A stretch of DNA of 64,000 bases from Diabrotica undecimpunctata (GCF_040954645.1 NC_092813.1:14486136-14550135); one strand, 5' to 3'. Shown: positions 18,122 to 26,903, counted from the first letter of the stretch. Notes: generated from the sequence alone by a model not told the origin. Program-made: numbers and translations.

Positions 18122-18886
18122 ATGTTGGTTGTTAAAGGAGGAGGTCTCGTGAACTCTCTAATTAATAAACTTCCAGTTGAACTACATATTCCTGGTTATC
18201 AGTATTGTGGACCCGGAACAAAACTAAAAAAACGTCTTGCACGTGGAGATCCAGGAATTAATCCATTAGACGCAGCTTGCAAACGACACGATATCGCTTA
18301 TTCGCAGCATTCATCTCTCGAAGAACGTCACAAGGCCGATAAAGAATTGGAAGATAGAGCTTGGGAGCGCTTCAAGTCGAAAGACGCTAGCATTGGTGAA
18401 AAAAGTGCTGCTTTAATTGTAACTGGCGGAATGAAAACGAAAAGAAAGTTGGGGATGGGATGCTCTCGTCGTCGTGGAAGACGGGGACGTTACTCTTTCA
18501 ATCGAGATGTTGTCTCAAAAATTGCAAAGTCCATGAAAAGGGGAGCATCGTTAACAGATACTGCTTTGACTGCTGTACGAATAGCAAAATCCATAATCAA
18601 AAGACTTGGCGGTCGTAAAGAAGTTGATATTCCACGAGTGCTACCACTAAAATCCGGAGGTTTTCTACCCCTCATACCTCTATTTGCGGGCCTTTCCGCT
18701 TTGGGGGCTTTAGCGGGGGGTGCAGCTGGGGTGGCGAAGACAGTAGTCGACGCTAAGAATGCTCAAAAGAAATTGGAGGAGGATATTCGCCATAACAGGG
18801 CAATGGAACACATCGGTTCGGGTCTGTACCTACGTAAGAAACCGAGCGGTGGATTCGGCTTATATTTGAAAAAAAACTTCCAATAA
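18122..18886 (+). CDS. Minor virion protein: parvovirus-type PLA2 domain plus pX-like membrane segment
   Basis: I choose the ATG at 18122 (MLVVKGGGLVNSL). The 254-residue protein has a phospholipase A2 Ca-binding loop YCGPG (28-32) and catalytic HD (H56-D57, in DAACKRHDIAY), matching the VP1-unique PLA2 of parvoviruses. A strongly basic nuclear-localisation-like tract follows (KTKRKLGMGCSRRRGRRGR, 105-123). Next come a Gly/Ala/Leu-rich hydrophobic segment, FLPLIPLFAGLSALGALAGG (181-200), like adenovirus pX/pVI-type membrane-active proteins, and a short repeated tail with two GLYL units. It probably acts in membrane passage and genome compaction. A slippery heptamer lies 6 bases before the stop codon. 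Confidence 0.8.
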   Translation: MLVVKGGGLVNSLINKLPVELHIPGYQYCGPGTKLKKRLARGDPGINPLDAACKRHDIAYSQHSSLEERHKADKELEDRAWERFKSKDASIGEKSAALIVTGGMKTKRKLGMGCSRRRGRRGRYSFNRDVVSKIAKSMKRGASLTDTALTAVRIAKSIIKRLGGRKEVDIPRVLPLKSGGFLPLIPLFAGLSALGALAGGAAGVAKTVVDAKNAQKKLEEDIRHNRAMEHIGSGLYLRKKPSGGFGLYLKKNFQ

Positions 18887-19254
18887 AGCTACCCAATCGT
18901 CCGCTATATGATGTGGAGATTGCACATTATGCGAAGATCCTTAAAATACCACATTTTCGAGGTGTTTTCATGAATGACGCTCTGCCTAGAGACGGTCCTC
19001 GACAACGAGAATGTGCAATAGTAAACTTGGATGTGTCCACACATAACGGAACACATTGGGTAGCATACAGAAAGATAAACAACAACGTAGAGTATTTCGA
19101 TTCATTTGGTAATTTGAAGCCGACCAAAGAACTTGTTAAGTATCTGGGTGGTGCACGTGCCAACATTTCCTATAATAACCATCAGTATCAAACATACAAT
19201 CAAATTATTTGTGGACATTTATGCTTAAAGTTTTTATATAATGGAGCCTACTAA
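18838..19254 (+). CDS. Adenain-like (C5/Ulp1-type) capsid maturation protease
   Basis: The conserved body starts with LPNRPLYDVEIAHYAKILKI; from the GTG at 18913 it is 113 residues. The catalytic set, in that numbering, is H48 (GTHWVAY), D63 (VEYFDSFG), Q93 (YQTYNQ) and C100 (IICGHLC), with Q seven residues before C as in adenovirus protease. It cleaves capsid precursors in related viruses. The frame opens at 18838 after a stop at 18835-18837 and has no ATG before the internal MNDALP at 18970, which would remove conserved residues. It is therefore probably translated by -1 frameshifting from the PLA2 gene or from a spliced mRNA. It overlaps the next gene by 14 bp. Confidence 0.88.
   Translation, partial: ETERWIRLIFEKKLPIKLPNRPLYDVEIAHYAKILKIPHFRGVFMNDALPRDGPRQRECAIVNLDVSTHNGTHWVAYRKINNNVEYFDSFGNLKPTKELVKYLGGARANISYNNHQYQTYNQIICGHLCLKFLYNGAY
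18871..18877 (+). promoter_or_regulatory. Canonical -1 ribosomal slippery heptamer A_AAA_AAC
   Basis: In the PLA2 frame the codons are AAA (18869-18871), AAA (18872-18874) and AAC (18875-18877), giving A AAA AAC in the correct phase, three codons before the TAA. The protease frame is the -1 frame and is open from 18838. Whether a stimulatory RNA structure exists downstream I cannot tell. Confidence 0.55.
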
Positions 19255-19558
19255 AAGTACAGAACTGCTTATGGACCATATGTTTTACAAAAAATGTTTT
19301 ACAGAATTCAGTGAAGAAGAACTAAAATACATACCGCTAGATTATATTACACGAACTGTACGACCTTACGAATTGTTAAACATATGGCATAAATTGCCTA
19401 AAGAATATCGAGGAGAATTTAACCTAAAGATACTACTTCCCTGCTTCGTACATTATAACAGACCGGATTGGAGGACTCACTGGGATGGCCCACCTAATTC
19501 TCAAGCTTCATGTTATTTTTGTAAACTTGCTTTGGAACAAATAAAACTATTAAAGTAA
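19241..19558 (+). CDS. Unknown small Polinton protein (105 aa)
   Basis: The ATG at 19241 lies inside the last codons of the protease gene. The protein is helical in character (FTEFSEEELKYIPLDYITRTV, ELLNIWHKLPKEYRGEF). It ends with a CYFCKLALEQIKLL motif whose cysteine pair could bind metal. There is no recognised domain. Its location between the protease and penton genes suggests a morphogenesis role. Confidence 0.6.
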   Translation: MEPTKSTELLMDHMFYKKCFTEFSEEELKYIPLDYITRTVRPYELLNIWHKLPKEYRGEFNLKILLPCFVHYNRPDWRTHWDGPPNSQASCYFCKLALEQIKLLK

Positions 19559-19623
19559 ATATTGTTGTTTTTTTTTTTTTCTAATATAATAACCTATTAA
19601 TACATTAACGTGAGTCAGTCATC

Positions 19624-20346
19624 ATGTCGCAGTTGTTGAGAGTAGACAGCACCAATTACATATTCTCATTTCAACCTCCCACACCGATCGTGTTGGATCC
19701 GAACAAAGATTATGAGATAGCTCTTCGATTTTTCCATTCCTACAACAGTATACGAAACATTGAAAATACCAAGTTTTATTACTACAATGACAAAAACAAA
19801 TTGCAACAATTTGATATCCCCGATGGATGTTATGAAATTGCCGATATTGAAGAATACATACAACAGAAATTGGGTGCTGATAATGTGCTTAAACCCGAAA
19901 CGATATTTAGTCTAAAACCTAACCATAACACGTTGCAGTGTCAAATTTTCAGCAAATATAAGATTTCGTTTAAGCAACCTGACAGTCTTGGTACAGTATT
20001 GGGATTTTCTCCTGCACTACTAAATCCAGGACAGACGCATTCTTCAGATCGACCTGTTAGGATTATTAAAGTATCTAGCATACGCTTTGAATGCAACATT
20101 AGTACCGGAGCCTTCGATGGTAACAGACCTGCTCACACGATCTACGAATTTGTCATACAATCAAATCCTGGGTACGCAATTGACGAAACTCCACACAATT
20201 TGTTGTATTTACCTGTTGTACCGCAACGAGAAATTACCAATATCACAGTGTTGGCTGTCGATCAAGAAGGACGACCTGTAAACTTTAGAGGAGAACAGAG
20301 CACATTGGTGCTGGAACTTAGATCAAGAGGGAAATGGGATTATTAA
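19624..20346 (+). CDS. Minor capsid protein (penton-like, single jelly-roll)
   Basis: The 240-residue protein starts at 19624 (MSQLLRVDSTNYIFSF). It shows the Polinton minor-capsid pattern: NKDYEIALRFFHSYNSIRNI, YYYNDKNKLQQFDIPDGCYEI, DIEEYIQQKLG, then LGTVLGFSPALLNPGQTHSS and the C-terminal PVNFRGEQSTLVLELR. The beta-rich composition fits a single jelly-roll that forms the five-fold vertices. It precedes the major capsid gene, as is usual. The frame is intact. Confidence 0.85.
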   Translation: MSQLLRVDSTNYIFSFQPPTPIVLDPNKDYEIALRFFHSYNSIRNIENTKFYYYNDKNKLQQFDIPDGCYEIADIEEYIQQKLGADNVLKPETIFSLKPNHNTLQCQIFSKYKISFKQPDSLGTVLGFSPALLNPGQTHSSDRPVRIIKVSSIRFECNISTGAFDGNRPAHTIYEFVIQSNPGYAIDETPHNLLYLPVVPQREITNITVLAVDQEGRPVNFRGEQSTLVLELRSRGKWDY

Positions 20347-20390
20347 TAAGGCAATCTACTGCTCATAGTACACCATTAGTTGAGCAACCG

Positions 20391-20439
20391 TCTAAGCGGC
20401 AACATCTTACGTCTTCATCTAAGCGGCAACATCTTACGT
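20391..20439. repeat. 22-bp direct repeat upstream of the major capsid gene
   Basis: TCTAAGCGGCAACATCTTAC followed by GT occurs at 20391-20412 and again at 20418-20439, a 27-bp period. It lies in the 139-bp gap before the capsid ATG and may be a late-promoter element. That role is inferred from position only. Confidence 0.6.
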
Positions 20440-20485
20440 TTGCAAACAAATTATTTTTGCAATCACTTGGTTTTAAACTGAAAAC

Positions 20486-21742
20486 ATGACAACTATGTAT
20501 GGAAAACGATCACGTTCAAACAGCATAATGCCTCCAATATTTGATATTTATCGTAAGCCGATATTTGACGAGTCGATTCGAAAGGCCGAATACCGAACAT
20601 ATGCACCATTCATCAAATCATTCAATTGCAATGACATTGTGGAATTTAGCATCAATCAAGTCGACTCGTTCTTTGCAATGAGCGAAACCTTGTTATGTAT
20701 TAAAGGATCGCTCGCAATTAACGGAACTGGTGACGTTAAACTAGCAAATAATGTTGGTGCTTTTCTTTTCGATTCGTGTACGTACAGCGAAAGCGCAAGG
20801 GAGATGGAAACAGTGCGGGATCCTGGTATCGTAAGCGCTGTACGTGCTATGACATGTTATACTCAAGAAGATTCCGGTCATATGGCAATGGCAGGCTGGA
20901 ATTACCCTAGGGATCCAATTCTACACGCTGCTGATCATTCATTCAACATACAGATGCCTCTTAAGCATGTGTTCAACATTTTCAATGATTATCCTTTGAT
21001 TACGTGTGGTCGTCAAACAATAAGACTAGTTCGAGCTCGAAACGACAACGATTGCATAATTGTCAAAGAAAAAACTCAAGGCCAAGTTACAACTGTTAAG
21101 ATTAACATTACCAATATTGAGCTCAGAGTCAAGCACATATTTCCCAATGATGATATTAAATTGGAACTTATGAAATCCATTCAACAAGATCAACCTATAG
21201 TTATTCCGTTTAGAAAGTGGGAATTGCATGAATTACCAGCACTTACCAAAGGCGCTAGACGTGAAGTTTGGGCTGTAAAAACTAGCAATGCAGTGGAAAG
21301 ACCCCGTTATGTCATTGTTTTCTTTCAAACCAACAAACGTGACAAGAATTCAGCTGATCCCACCTTATTTGACAATGTCGATATTCAAAGTATCAGATTA
21401 TCTTTAAATGGAGAATATTGGCCAAACGAGAGAATGCAGTTGGATTTTAGCAAAACTGACTACAATGAGGCCTATTTCAACTATACCGAATTTTATCCTA
21501 GCTACATACATTCCCAACAAAAGCGACCTCTACTCGATTTCTCAGCTTTCAAGAATCACGCATTGTTTGTCATCGATTGTTCGAAACAAGAAGAAAGCAT
21601 GAAAGCATCCACTGTTGACGTAAAACTCGATATTGAAGCGAATAATGGTTTTCCCGAAAATACCAAGGCTTATTGCATTATAATTCATGATTGTGTAATG
21701 GAGTACTTCCCTCTCACCGAAATTGTAAAAAGTCTAAATTAG
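20486..21742 (+). CDS. Major capsid protein (double jelly-roll)
   Basis: The intact 418-residue protein starts at 20486 (MTTMYGKRSRSNSIM). Family hallmarks include the N-terminal PIFDESIRKAEYRTYAPF, VEFSINQVDSFFAMSETLL, the central PLKHVFNIFNDYPLITCGRQ and ELRVKHIFPNDD, and in the second barrel LDFSKTDYNEAYFNYTEFY and PLLDFSAFKNHALFVIDCS. The length and order fit the double-jelly-roll capsid protein that trimerises into pseudo-hexagonal capsomers in Polintons and relatives. No break is seen, which argues that the element was recently under selection for virion formation. Confidence 0.92.
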   Translation: MTTMYGKRSRSNSIMPPIFDIYRKPIFDESIRKAEYRTYAPFIKSFNCNDIVEFSINQVDSFFAMSETLLCIKGSLAINGTGDVKLANNVGAFLFDSCTYSESAREMETVRDPGIVSAVRAMTCYTQEDSGHMAMAGWNYPRDPILHAADHSFNIQMPLKHVFNIFNDYPLITCGRQTIRLVRARNDNDCIIVKEKTQGQVTTVKINITNIELRVKHIFPNDDIKLELMKSIQQDQPIVIPFRKWELHELPALTKGARREVWAVKTSNAVERPRYVIVFFQTNKRDKNSADPTLFDNVDIQSIRLSLNGEYWPNERMQLDFSKTDYNEAYFNYTEFYPSYIHSQQKRPLLDFSAFKNHALFVIDCSKQEESMKASTVDVKLDIEANNGFPENTKAYCIIIHDCVMEYFPLTEIVKSLN

Positions 21743-21777
21743 ATGCATAAATTGTCAGTAGTGAACGAGCAGTCATC

Positions 21778-22269
21778 ATGAGAGTAGCATTCGTAGATAT
21801 TCAGGGATTCGATGTGGACGGATGGTTTGTTCCCAAAGAACTTACCATTGAAATAGGTTTTAAACGAAGTCATTACATCTTTTTGCCTCAGAAACCATTT
21901 AATGCGCTAAGTAATGGGGATAAGAAGACTGCCTCATACGTGGAGAAAAAACTGCTTGGAATTCGATACTCTGATGGGCAAGTAGAATTGTCCAAAATCA
22001 ATGAAATACTAGAAACCAAGTTGTTGTATGCAGCAGATTACATCTACGTTCGAGGAGAACAAAAAGCAGAATATTTGGATAAGAAACGTCACGTTTTTGG
22101 AGTTTTTCCCATTATTATTGATGTTTGCAAGTTTGATGGTACGCCTCGTGCTACTGGAAACGTTGGTCCTACTGCAAACCCATGTCATGCCGCTGGATTA
22201 TTTTCATGTACCGAAAGAAATGTGGATCGTCTACGTCACTGGTTTGCCAATAACATAATACCATTGTAA
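21778..22269 (+). CDS. Unknown Polinton right-end protein (163 aa), nuclease-like features
   Basis: It starts at 21778 (MRVAFVDIQGFDVDGWFVPKEL). The family pattern is FVDIQGF near the N-terminus, IYVRGEQKAEYL in the middle and PCHAAGLFSCTERNVDRLRHWF at the C-terminus. The acidic residue at the end of the first strand could fit an RNase-H-like nuclease fold, but catalytic residues are not clear and I treat that as speculation. It follows the capsid gene by 35 bp and is followed by AATAAA-type signals near 22285. Confidence 0.65.
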   Translation: MRVAFVDIQGFDVDGWFVPKELTIEIGFKRSHYIFLPQKPFNALSNGDKKTASYVEKKLLGIRYSDGQVELSKINEILETKLLYAADYIYVRGEQKAEYLDKKRHVFGVFPIIIDVCKFDGTPRATGNVGPTANPCHAAGLFSCTERNVDRLRHWFANNIIPL

Positions 22270-22332
22270 TTTTTGTATATGTATAAATAAATATATTAGA
22301 AATTAAACGTTTTTTTTTTATTTAAAACATCT

Positions 22333-22536
22333 TTATTGATTGAGTCTTATATTACATGAAGATTCAAATTTTCTTCTTACAATTTCAAAAATAATTTTTA
22401 AAATTAAGATAAATACAGATGCTAATATTACACAGGACATTGTAAAGACATTATCTATTTCACTTTTCATATACTCGCTGGTGTTATTGTTGTTGTTGCT
22501 GCTGACACCCGTGGTGTTGTTGTTGCTGACAAACAT
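22333..22536 (-). CDS. Possible small transmembrane protein or C-terminal part of the poly-Gln gene
   Basis: The 67-residue frame starts at 22536 (MFVSNNNTTGVSSNNNNN). It has one strong membrane-spanning segment (about residues 33-52) followed by basic residues. It overlaps the poly-Gln gene in the repetitive ACA/ACC tract. It is either a separate gene or the same gene's C-terminus. Confidence 0.35.
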   Translation of the reverse strand: MFVSNNNTTGVSSNNNNNTSEYMKSEIDNVFTMSCVILASVFILILKIIFEIVRRKFESSCNIRLNQ

Positions 22537-22784
22537 GGTATTGGTTGAATACGTCTTAATGGATATGTAGCTGGTGGCAGTTTTCTACAGGCCCAGGTGT
22601 CTTGCTGCTGCTGCTGCTGCTGTAGATTCAACTCTTCGGGTTTCCACGTTTTGTTGTCAAAATGCAGGTTATCTAATTGTCTTGTAATATGTTTAAAATC
22701 CTCATATGATTTAATGTCGATCTTTAACCGATCAAGTTTACTTTGAAATTCTATTACTCTATGTATGTACTCGATGGGATTCAT
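22467..22784 (-). CDS. Small Polinton protein with poly-Gln tract
   Basis: The ATG at 22784 opens MNPIEYIHRVIEFQSKLDRL, a helical/coiled-coil N-terminus of about 55 residues, followed by QQQQQQQ encoded by a CAG/CTG run. The downstream tail (ATTTPRVSAATTTITPASI) is low-complexity. An overlapping minus-strand frame in another phase (22333-22536) encodes an Asn-rich stretch plus a hydrophobic segment, MSCVILASVFILILKIIFEI. The two could be one membrane-anchored protein joined by splicing or broken in the repeats. Function unknown. Confidence 0.4.
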   Translation of the reverse strand: MNPIEYIHRVIEFQSKLDRLKIDIKSYEDFKHITRQLDNLHFDNKTWKPEELNLQQQQQQQDTWACRKLPPATYPLRRIQPIPCLSATTTPRVSAATTTITPASI

Positions 22785-22852
22785 ATTACTACTAACTATG
22801 TCCTATGTAGAATGTCACATTTTATGTCAAGCAACATCTTGACTAACACATA

Positions 22853-23788
22853 ACTGTCACGTTCTGCGTCGAATGTCACGTCTTGCGTTGAATGTCACAT
22901 AACTGTCACGTTCTACGTCGAATGTCACGTGTCATTTCACGATCCACGTCGAATGTCACGTCATTTCACGTTCTGCGTCGAATGTCACGTCCTGCGTCGA
23001 ATGTCACGTGACATTTCACGTTCTACGTCGAATGTCACGTCCTGCGTCGAATGTCACGTCTTGCGTTGAATGTCACGTCCTGCGTCGAATGTCACGTGAC
23101 ATTTCACGTTCCACGTCGAATGTCACGTCCTGCGTCGAATGTCACGTCCTGCGTCGAATGTCACGTGACATTTCACGTTCTACGTCGAATGTCACGTCCT
23201 GCGTCGAATGTCACGTGACATTTCACGTTCTACGTCAAATGTCACGTCCTGCGTCGAATGTCACGTGGCATTTCACGTTCTACGTCGAATGTCACGTCAT
23301 TTCACGCGACATTTCACGTTCTGCGTCGAATGTCACGTTCTACGTCGGATGTCACGTTCTCTTAGGCACTGTACGGATAAGAAGAAGAAGAAGAATGTTC
23401 ATACTGATCGTTGACATGGCTTCTGTGTCACCTACGCTTTCATTTTACACCTCATACGTCAAAATCATGCCAATAGCAACAAAGATACGTTCTAGCGCCC
23501 ATTTGGCAATGCTGCCATCTTTGTTTTTTGTGTCCCCGTCTCCTCCCCGTTCCAACGAGCCCTCGTACGCCCCGATCGGACCAATAGAAACAAAGATATG
23601 ACGTAATGACCTTTTGGCATGCTCCGATGCGCACGGCACATACTGCGTTCAACCCCATTTTTTATCCCCTTTTCAACGAGCCCTCGTACGTCATCCTACG
23701 TTAAGCCGTTTGGAACTTAAGACCGGGGGTTGCGATTTTAGGGGTTGCAATTTAGGGGATGAGCTCAGACATAGGTAGTCTATCTACT
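22853..23788. repeat. Polinton right terminal inverted repeat
   Basis: It is the inverse of 5962-6690. The outer part ends ...GTCTATCTACT at 23788. The inner array (22853 to about 23360) has more units than the left copy, alternating GAATGTCACGTCCTGCGTC-type and GACATTTCACGTTCTACGTC-type blocks. Frames in it are by-products of the repeat. Confidence 0.9.
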
Positions 23789-23794
23789 CAAGAA
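23789..23794. repeat. Right target-site duplication of the Polinton (CAAGAA)
   Basis: Identical to 5956-5961 and directly abutting the right terminus. Confidence 0.9.
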
Positions 23795-24078
23795 GTTCCA
23801 TATTAGGGACAGTAACAGAGAAATTATTAGTAATTTCTGAAGAAAAGTAGATACAAGTTCCTCCTCCACGTCTATTACGAAAATCACCCCTATAAAGGAA
23901 ATAATTATCAATGTTATTAAGAGAGTCAAGATCATTTGGTGTTAACCATGTTTCATTGATAAGAATTATTTGAGGATTTAGGTTTTAAATGTTGCATACA
24001 AATTCATTAAATTTGAAATTTAAAGTAGCTAGATTAGTATAGAAACAGAGCCAATTATGAAAACCTGAAATATTAGAA

Positions 24079-24465
24079 TTAGTGACAAAAGTTTACAATT
24101 TTCGGGACACCTTGTATATATTTTATGGTTAAATTTTCCTCTCCATTCGATTTTCTCTGTTTCAGTTCCACTCGAAGTTCTTTTAGGCATTCTATTTGAT
24201 TCGAAGTCTTATGGTCGATAATGGAACCGTTTTTTAAAGGAACGTATTGTAAAAGTTTCTTTTTGTTTTTCAACATATGTTTGGTTTCATGTTTATTTTG
24301 CATAATGACCTTTATCATCCTAGGGAAGCGATTGTTTGGTTTTCCAATCCTTAAAAATGTGATAGGAGTGGAGTTACACATTACAGTATCTAAAATATTT
24401 TTTAACAGGTTTACTGCGTTACCGGTTCCCTGGGACCGGTGTTCGTTATTATTAAAGTGCGGCAT
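24079..24465 (-). pseudogene. LINE ORF1-like protein fragment
   Basis: The 128-residue frame reads TPITFLRIGKPNNRFPRMIKVIMQNKHETKHMLKNKKKL, then ELRVELKQRKSNGEENLTIKY and GVPKIV. The sequence fits the RRM-like nucleic-acid-binding region of jockey/CR1 ORF1 (R-GK...RP-IKV). It overlaps the left end of the adjacent piggyBac-like insertion, so the true N-terminus is missing. Confidence 0.55.
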
Positions 24466-25877
24466 GTGAAAACTGCAAGCTTTTAAAAATTGAGAAAGGC
24501 ATATCTTCGTTAATATTTGTTTGTTTTAAAGTTTTAAAGTCTTAAGATTCTAAACATTTCTCACAGAAAAAATGTACCGGGCTTTGGAGGCCGGTAACGC
24601 ACAGAGATTACAATTTGTTACTCGGGTGCGAGACCGGTCCTGCGGGACCGGTGCATATTTATATATCTGCATGCTTGCGCAGTCAATCGACATTTAGTAT
24701 TGTTTGTATTTCAATAGCAGGTGTGTTTACGTCCGTGTTTTACGTAGTTTTACTAGTCTAAAAATGTCATCTCGCGTTAAAAGATTTTGTTTTTAGCTCA
24801 AAGAGCTGATACAAACAAAAGAAAAACGGTAGAGTGTAACGAACCGAGTACTTCAATTAAAAATAAAAAATATGTAAAGTAAATTCCCAAGTATTGTAAA
24901 TTCGTGCCAAAGTCCAACTGATTTAAGAGACCATGTGCTTGCAGAGTTGCCAAATAATGACAGTGAAAATGAACGGGACGATCCTTTTGATTCGGACGAT
25001 TCTGTAATCGACAAAAGCTATGTTCTTTCTTCAGATGAATCGTACAGCGATATAAGTGAGAGTGATTTATTCGACGATGATAATAAGACAAAAATTGATA
25101 ACGAAAAAATGTCAAAATCTGAAAATGATGATGAAAACGAGTGGCATGATATAGGTGAGAGTGACAATAAAACTGGTGAGTTGAATCAATATCAAGATAT
25201 GCCTATATTAAGTTTTAACGTTAATGAAATAAAAAGTCCTATAGACGCTTACAAGTTATTTGTAACCGATGATCTTTTACAGAATATTGTTACTGAAACA
25301 AATAGAATTGCTCGGGAAATGTTGTTAAATATATATCGATTAAAATCACGTATACGTTACTGGGTTGACTGCGATATAGCCGAACTGAAACGTTTTTTTT
25401 TTTCAATATGTATAGTTATGGGATTAGTCGATGGTTCCGCAATAAGTTTATATTGGTCGAAAGATCCTATGTTCAGGAATGAATATCTTTTATTTTCCTG
25501 AAACTTTATGTTTTTTTTTTGTTTAATAACTAAGGACATAAATATTATTTAGTTTACGTGTTTTTTTGTTTTCAAATATCATTTATACTAATAAAATATT
25601 AAGAAGTTTTGATCTTTTGATCTAAATCTGTAAAAAATAGTAAGCTGTCTGGATATTTTAAAATATTGTTAACAGGAAACCTGATCAAAAAACGAATGAC
25701 AATGGTAAGTTTTAAAATGTTTTTACTGTTAATAATTGATCTTAAAACTCGTATAATTTATATTATAAAACTGAAAAATGTAAAAACTAATTACGTCATT
25801 ACCGGTCCCCGACGGTGGGTAACGCACCGTGTTCGCGTCAAGCCACTGGTCCTGGGGGACGAGTAACGCACTGTTCT
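24417..25877 (+). mobile_element. Truncated piggyBac-like element with GGTAACGCAC-type subterminal repeats
   Basis: Related motifs occur on both sides of the gene: CGTTACCGGTTCCCTGGGACCGGT (24418-24441), GGCCGGTAACGCAC (about 24589), GAGACCGGTCCTGCGGGACC (24631-24650), and at the right CATTACCGGTCCCCGACGG (25798-25816), GGGTAACGCACC (25817-25828) and GAGTAACGCAC (25861-25871). Palindromic CCGG-containing repeats near the ends are typical of piggyBac families. Exact termini and TTAA duplications were not established. Confidence 0.5.
24935..25501 (+). pseudogene. piggyBac transposase, N-terminal part only
   Basis: An acidic leader (NDSENERDDPFDSDDSVIDKSY..., to about residue 85) is followed by the start of the DDE_Tnp_1_7 domain: PIDAYKLFVTDDLLQNIVTETNRIARE, YWVDCDIAELKRFF, VMGLVDGSAISLYWSKDPMF. 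The frame stops at 25501 before any catalytic Asp region. The first codon is GTG and the frame opens upstream, so the true start is uncertain, perhaps in an earlier exon. Confidence 0.6.
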
Positions 25878-25879
25878 TT

Positions 25880-26459
25880 GGTTGACATATTTTCGGAACG
25901 CAGTCAACCTGTTATTATTCCACCATCGTAACTTTTCTTTGTTTCTATGTCTCCTGTAATTTCTGGTACAAACCTAACAAAAATATTCTTTTTTTTTTCG
26001 CCTTTATAGAGGGGGGATCTGGAATCTTTCAAAGACATCTCAGTCTTTAGTATAGGATTCGTTCTTCGTACTCCCGGCGATAGTTCCCGAGGTACTTTAA
26101 AATGCTCTCTCGTTGCCGAGTCTACGCCAAACGCCTATAAGGAGGCTCCCTGTCTCGTTCCAGGTAGCGCGTAGAAGACACTCATCGCTCCTAGTTCGGC
26201 ATCATTCCCAGATGGGCACTTCCTCCTTCTCCACAGTCTGACTCAGGCATTTTCTAACTCATACACTGTGACTCACTTTTCTAGCTTCACCTTTCAGCGT
26301 CATTCACTCTTACCTTTAGCGTTGGTCCAGCTGTCTTTCTTCCTCTTCCTTTTTCTTGATCACTGCACGAATATAGCTGTGTATGTTAGTTCAAACTAAT
26401 TTATTTTCAATCATTCTCTTTATCGTTTCTCTCACTGTAACAAAATTCACACCTGTCTT
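25880..26459. other. Non-coding stretch, no recognised feature
   Basis: C/T-rich on the plus strand towards the 3' end of the following minus-strand LINE. Probably that LINE's 3' untranslated region from about 26000 onward. No gene seen. Confidence 0.4.
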
Positions 26460-26470
26460 TCATTCCATTT

Positions 26471-26662
26471 TCATAGGCATTTATCTGTATCAGCGTTTCC
26501 GATCCTATAGAGGTAGGCCCTAAAACACCCGTGTCCTGTGAGCACCTGCGTCAGGAAATAATCCAGTCTCCTGTGGCCGCAGTCCACCCAATCTCTTATG
26601 TTCGGTATCAGCATTTTCGTCCACTGTCCACATCCTCCGTGTTGTTCCATTCTTCTTGCCAT
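26471..26662 (-). pseudogene. R1-like LINE ORF2 C-terminal region
   Basis: Contains LDYFLTQVLTGHGCFRAYLYRIG, the conserved block that follows the RT in R1-like ORF2 proteins, usually just before a CCHC motif, and ends with DTDKC. The reading frame is part of a longer broken ORF. Confidence 0.65.
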
Positions 26663-26903
26663 CTTCCAACTGACCTTTCCTGTCTTCTCTCGGCCACAGT
26701 AAGGTTTGGGCCTCTTCTCTTATAAAGCTCTTTTCTTTCCACCGCCAAAACATGTAACGGAACACATCCAGTGATGGTCCATAAGCCTGCCGCGGACACA
26801 TTCCTTCCATAATCTTATGGATTATCCCGGACAGATACTCCGCCACCACATTCATCAGGTAACCAGGACATTCTCTCTTCTCCATTGCCTTCATTACCTC
26901 GTT

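Larger units (their letters stand above)
5962..23788. mobile_element. Polinton/Maverick (polintovirus-like) element, 17827 bp
   Basis: The element is bounded by inverted termini (AGTAGATAGACTACC... and its reverse complement) and a 6-bp target duplication. It encodes the defining set: protein-primed DNA polymerase B, retroviral-type integrase, FtsK/HerA packaging ATPase, adenain-like cysteine protease, and major and minor capsid proteins. The first ~150 bp of the two ends differ at only about three sites, so the insertion is fairly young, yet two genes carry frame breaks. It landed inside an already decayed LINE. Capsid genes suggest descent from, or residual ability to form, virions; that is inference. 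Confidence 0.95.
23789..24465 (-). mobile_element. Jockey/CR1-like LINE, 5' half (split by the Polinton)
   Basis: From 24060 leftwards the minus strand reads endonuclease text including RNRRGGGTCIYFS, the conserved GGG-type block of AP endonucleases. It runs straight into the Polinton boundary and resumes at 5961 on the other side. ORF1 precedes it (24465-24079). Stops and frame changes show decay before the Polinton insertion. Confidence 0.7.

Noticed and set aside
22853..23360. CRISPR-like look of the regularly spaced repeats in the Polinton TIR
   Set aside because: Units are contiguous palindromic tandem repeats without unique spacers, in a eukaryotic transposon; not CRISPR.
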